Below are positions 60,385 through 64,000 of a stretch of DNA of 64,000 bases, in pieces. The stretch comes from Leptidea sinapis (Eukaryota; Arthropoda; Insecta; Lepidoptera; Pieridae), in assembly GCF_905404315.1 (NCBI RefSeq), contig NC_066290.1:11717453-11781452 (forward strand), read 5' to 3'. Position 1 is the stretch's first letter; every line of letters begins with the position of its first letter. The position numbers were made by a program, and so were the translations under genes. The notes beneath the pieces were generated by a model that made no database searches, was not told where the DNA came from, and saw nothing but the letters and a program-made list of their open reading frames with translations.

Positions 60385-60490
60385 ATCGCTCGACGGAAGG
60401 ATCTAGACTAGTCGTCGATTGGCTGCGGCAAATATTCTGGCTGCCTAGTGCGCGGAGGGCCTAAATCTTTATATGGATAGAAGATTAAAA

Positions 60491-61034
60491 AAAAGCGACC
60501 AAGTGCGAGTCGGACTCGCCCATGAAGGGTTCCGTAGCAGCTAGTAACATAATATAAAAGTTCTTGTAGTTCGTTGTAATAATTTATGACGTATTAAAAA
60601 AACTACTACTAGATTTCGTTCAAACCGATCTTCGGTGGAAGTTTGCATGGTAATGTACATCATATAAAGTTTTATATTTTTATCATTCTCTTTTAGAAGT
60701 TACAGGGGGACACACATTTTACCACTTTGGAAGTGTCTCTCGCGCAAACAATAAAAACAAAAAATGATATTAGAAACCTCAATATCATTTTTAAAGACCT
60801 ATCCATTTTTTTTGAGTTTCAGTTTTAGTATGGGGAACCCCCAAAATTTACAGTTTTTTTTTTTCAATTTTTGTATGAATATCTTAATGCGGTACACAGA
60901 ATACATCTACTTACCAAGTTTCAACAGTTTAGTTCTTACAGTTTCGGAAAAAAGCGGCTGTGACGGACGGAAAGACAGACAGACATGACGAATCTATAAG
61001 TGTTCTGTTTTTTGCCATTTGGCTACGGAACCCT
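60491..61034. repeat. Interspersed repeat with inverted GGGTTCCGTAGC ends
   Basis: AGGGTTCCGTAGC at 60525-60537 is the complement of GCTACGGAACCCT at 61022-61034; the left side has AGTGCGAGTCGGACTCGCCC. Same layout as 30587-31083. Confidence 0.65.
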
Positions 61035-61119
61035 AAACACATAAGAACGATATTGACTTGGGAGCATTCAGTAACACAAATTGAGTTTTAAAGTGATGTA
61101 TATACAAAAACACGCAAAC

Positions 61120-61260
61120 AAATGTTTTATGGCAAGTTTTATGGTGAAAATATAGCATTTGGAGCTATAGACACTGCTTTAACCTGTTACACATACCCTT
61201 AAATATTAATTGAATCTTGCCAATGCTTGCTGTTGGTTATAGTTAACACTCAAGAACTTT
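61120..61260 (+). repeat. Repeated sequence encoding a KFYGENI-type C-terminus
   Basis: Copy of 9770-9915: KFYGENIAFGAIDTALTCYT, a stop after two more residues, then TGCCAATGCTTGCTGT and TATAGTTAACACTC. Upstream similarity stops quickly. Confidence 0.4.
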
Positions 61261-61640
61261 TATTAATGTATTATACCGGGCATACATTTTATGACCCCTC
61301 CCGCGTCCTTACCACAACTGGTCATATTTGTGAACCTATAATTATTATTAAATATTACACTACAGCCGAAGAAAATAAATATTACATTATTATTTTTTGA
61401 TTAGATTAGATTTGCCTTATAATATATTATTGATTTCTCTTATCTCACGGCAAGACCATTATTAACTTATAGTATGAAACGTAATGAAAACATAAATATA
61501 CCAATGGAACAGTAATTAAAACAATTCCAAAGCTGCACTTACATACGGGCCAAGTCATTACAAGCGTGCACAAGTGAACGGGAGCCATTGGCCTGACTTC
61601 GTACGAGCAAGGTGACGCTTGCAACCGTTTTAATCCAATG
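61261..61640. other. No recognised feature
   Basis: AT-rich; nothing recognised. Confidence 0.4.
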
Positions 61641-61647
61641 GTAACTG

Positions 61648-61945
61648 GTATAAAAATAAGGGACGAGACGAGCAGGACGTTCAGTTGGTGGTAATTGATA
61701 CGCCTGCCCTAATGTAATCATTGCAGTGCCGCTCAGTATTCTTGAAAAACACAAAAATTCTGAGCGGCACTACAATTGCGGTCGTCACTTTGAGCCATAA
61801 GAAGTTAAGTCTAATTTGCCCAGTAATTTCACTAGGTATGGCGCCCTTTAGACCAGTATTTACGGCAGAAATAGGTGCCGTTGTGGTACTCATAATCTAG
61901 CTGGCATCCTGTGCAAAGGAGCCCTCCCACTGGTAAACTTATGAA
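61648..61945 (-). mobile_element. Metulj-like SINE
   Basis: Reverse copy from ATAAAAATAAGGGACGAGAC through GTGCCGCTCAGTATTC, CTGAGCGGCAC, GGTGCCGTTGTGGTAC and AATCTAGCTGGCATCC to GAGCCCTCCCACTGG. Confidence 0.8.
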
Positions 61946-62004
61946 CTGAACTGAAAACTTATTAAATTTTGGTTGAGTTTATACTTCTATAATGTGTGTG
62001 ATGA

Positions 62005-62345
62005 TACGGAATGCAGGCGCGGTCGCTTACTATGGGCCTTCTGACTACGCTCGAAGTTTCCCTGCGAGATTGAATCAGAAATGGGAATATCCGTAGTAGA
62101 ACCAAGGTCATCCACACAGTCCGGATGATTGCGAAACTGAAGTGGTAGTGGATAGACACGGCCCGAAAGATAGATTGCCGTCGGACAGTAAATTCCTCGA
62201 ATGGTGACCACGTAGTGGAAGACAGATCTTCCCCCACAAGATGGAACGACGATCTGTTCAAGATCGCCGGAATAGGTTGGATGACGGCAGCCGATCGACG
62301 TGGAGATCTTTGGGGAGACATTTGTCCAGCATTGGACGTGTTTCA
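62005..62345 (+). pseudogene. RTE-type LINE C-terminal remnant
   Basis: Decayed plus-strand relative of 38605-39020 (CGAAGTTTCCCTGCGAGAT, GATGGAACGACGATCTGTTC). The coding text is broken in all frames. Confidence 0.6.
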
Positions 62346-62689
62346 GCTGTTAAGTAAGTTGCATAATGATAACGAAACTGAAGGAGCTTTCGACGCGTAC
62401 TTCGTTTAAGTTTTGGTCATATTTTTCAACGTGTGTTTAGTTTTGCTGTGTCAAATTTTAAATTAACGCCTTGTCATCTAACAGAGGTTCTTTTGTTTTA
62501 ATTGTTTTATTTAGTTGAATTTCTGTTAGAAAAATTACATATCTAAACGTGGCAAGCAAGCAATTGTGAGTTGTTGGTAAATATTTATCTGCTAGAATAG
62601 AAAATACCGGCGGCGGTCTTCCCGAATAGATACGACTTAGAGACTTAGAGACAAGAAAAAAGCAAACCTTAAAGCCAACGCATTCCTTG

Positions 62690-62790
62690 ACACTCCTGTT
62701 GTTGCGGATATCCATGGGCGGTTGCCTCACCTCTCCCCATCCCGTGAGCCTCTTGCCCGTTTGCCCCCTCTCTAATAAAAAAAAATTAGG
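62690..62790 (+). repeat. LINE 3' tail
   Basis: GATATCCATGGGCGGTTGCC, CTTGCCCGTTTGCCCCCTC and an A-rich end match the 3' tail at about 14280-14360. Confidence 0.6.
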
Positions 62791-63074
62791 GCGAAAATGG
62801 GTGTTTTGTTCAACAACATGATATGCCGTTTTTTGGTTTTACTTTTATGTTTTTTTCAATTTCGGTTGTTTTAAATGTTCTCTGAGTATTGCCCGGACTA
62901 TATTTCTGTTTTGATGCGGCAATGAGTTATTGTACTTAATTGTGGCCGTGCCAGATTTCATGTTTACTTTATGAACAACACGAGTTAAAAAAAACTCAAT
63001 CTCTCAAAGAAAGCAGTGAGTCATCGGGTATCAAGCAAGCTCCTTACTCCTTACAAGTATGTCAATAAGTTTAA

Positions 63075-63470
63075 AAAAGACAGTTATCATGCCTACTACT
63101 CGGTAAGGCAACTTTGTGAGTCTTTTGAGGGGTGATGGAAATGCTTTTACAAGAAAATTCAGGAAAATGTTTAAAGCAAATGTAACATTTTCGACATTCA
63201 AAAGAATTATTAAAAAACGTTTATATGGTAAAGGTTAGTATAACATGAATGACTTTCTTAATGATACCACAGATTAGGAATGGAGCGAGCGTCAGCCTAT
63301 TAAATAATAAATTTCATTGTAACCATATTTTTTTTTAAAAAAAGAAGCACCCTGAGTTTCTTGCACCCATTCATCTCAGGTCTGAGGCATACTTTTTAGA
63401 ACATGTGCTAGTTTTTGACTTTCATAAAATGATATTTTGGACAAATATATTAGAATTTGAATCGAAACAC
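63075..63470 (+). repeat. LINE C-terminal remnant and 3' tail
   Basis: It encodes FRKMFKANVTFSTFKRIIKK then RLYGKG-, MNDFLNDTTD, followed by the tail with CATCTCAGGTCTGAGGCATA. It is the plus-strand counterpart of 32868-33305 and its relatives. Confidence 0.72.
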
Positions 63471-63990
63471 GGTACCTAAAACAAGATTGAACTTCATAAT
63501 GCTTTTCCACCAAGAACAATACAAAGTACTGACAATTCAAACAACATTTCAAACATAAACACAGCCACTTGTAAAGTCTTGGTGCATGTAGACGCTTGTC
63601 AAGCGTAATGTAAATGCAGCATTATACAATTCCTGGAATGGATCCACGTAGAGTGTATACAGGATGGAGACGACAAGTTTTTATTGACTCATTAGATTCA
63701 CTACTAATGAGAAACTGTATAAATTAAGATGAACTCCTTATAACGTTCAGCATTGCGATAAAATTGTGCCAAAGTTGCGAGTTTTAAGTATTTCTGGTTA
63801 TGTGAAATGTAAGTTGAAGTTGTTTGTGGAATAACATACCATCTTTGTGTTGAAGTAATAAATTTGCCGGTTTAGCACTAAGGTACTTGGTTTTTAATGA
63901 TGAAATATCAGCTTGATTTTCAGTATTATGAATTCATTTCTCATTTGGAGGCTTTAAATAGATTAATACCTATGTAGACTTATATAATAT
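63471..63990. other. No recognised feature
   Basis: AT-rich; no gene or repeat recognised. Confidence 0.4.
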
Positions 63991-63991
63991 A

Positions 63992-64000
63992 CTAGCTGAC
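63992..64000 (-). repeat. Helitron 3' terminus cut by window edge
   Basis: ATACTAGCTGAC is the reversed terminus of the GGGTCAGCTAG family, preceded by an AT-rich target. The element continues beyond the window. Confidence 0.45.

Larger units (their letters stand above)
58463..60461 (-). mobile_element. Outer PIF/Harbinger element
   Basis: 1999 bp with 21-bp perfect terminal inverted repeats starting GGCCCTCCGCGCACTAGG and TAA on both sides (58460-58462, 60462-60464), the TWA duplication of PIF/Harbinger elements. What remains of its own coding is a transposase N-terminal fragment on the minus strand (60384 downwards). The interior is occupied by a second element at 58603-60119. The terminal motif is repeated subterminally near 58512 and 60150. 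Confidence 0.85.

Noticed and set aside
1..64000. CRISPR array, prophage or bacterial defence system
   Set aside because: No regularly spaced direct repeats and no bacterial-type operons; repeats are eukaryotic transposable elements.

Overview
The window is an AT-rich, intron-bearing eukaryotic sequence that reads as a moth or butterfly (Lepidoptera) chromosome segment. The basis is an insect Pipe-type 2-O-sulfotransferase gene, an insect-type glycogen-targeting PP1 subunit, and a dense set of repeat types typical of lepidopteran genomes: Metulj-like SINEs, CR1/Jockey- and RTE-type LINE tails, short TC...CTAG Helitrons, a BEL/Pao LTR element and PIF/Harbinger elements. The species cannot be assigned from the sequence alone. 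No bacterial operon, CRISPR array, rRNA or prophage was seen.

Host genes. (1) 5197-6819 (+): the terminal coding exon of a glycogen-targeting regulatory subunit of protein phosphatase 1 (RVxF motif plus CBM21 domain). (2) 37183 to 12992 (-): seven consecutive, phase-matched exons of a Pipe/uronyl 2-sulfotransferase family gene, running to its stop codon. The exons total about 1.1 kb within about 24 kb, with the introns filled by repeats. The 5' exons (signal-anchor and start codon) were not found in the window.

Mobile DNA by region. 1-5 kb: Helitron-like and SINE pieces, a broken LINE, a tRNA-like cloverleaf and a second decayed LINE. 7.8-12.7 kb: LINE tails, SINEs, a 353-bp MITE and THAP-exon-bearing repeats. 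13-37 kb: the pipe locus, carrying Tourist-like MITEs, Helitrons, SINEs, LINE tails and, in its 15.6-kb intron, an almost intact CR1/Jockey-group LINE (about 23.7-28.5 kb, same strand as pipe). 37-49 kb: LINE tails, Helitrons and an unfamiliar GC-rich SINE-like insertion. 49.8-55 kb: a complete BEL/Pao provirus-like insertion with nearly identical LTRs and a 5-bp target duplication, lying inside an older Helitron; its single open polyprotein frame lacks reverse transcriptase and RNase H. 58.4-60.5 kb: a PIF/Harbinger element nested inside a different PIF/Harbinger element. 55-64 kb otherwise: further Helitron, SINE, RTE and LINE remnants.

The two host genes act in unrelated processes (glycogen metabolism; Golgi sulfation of glycans). 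I found no convincing new multi-gene system. The most informative signals are structural: the RT-less but open BEL element, the nested Harbinger pair, THAP first exons spread within repeats, a LINE tail abutting a pipe splice acceptor, and a near-perfect 45-bp palindrome inside a LINE remnant.
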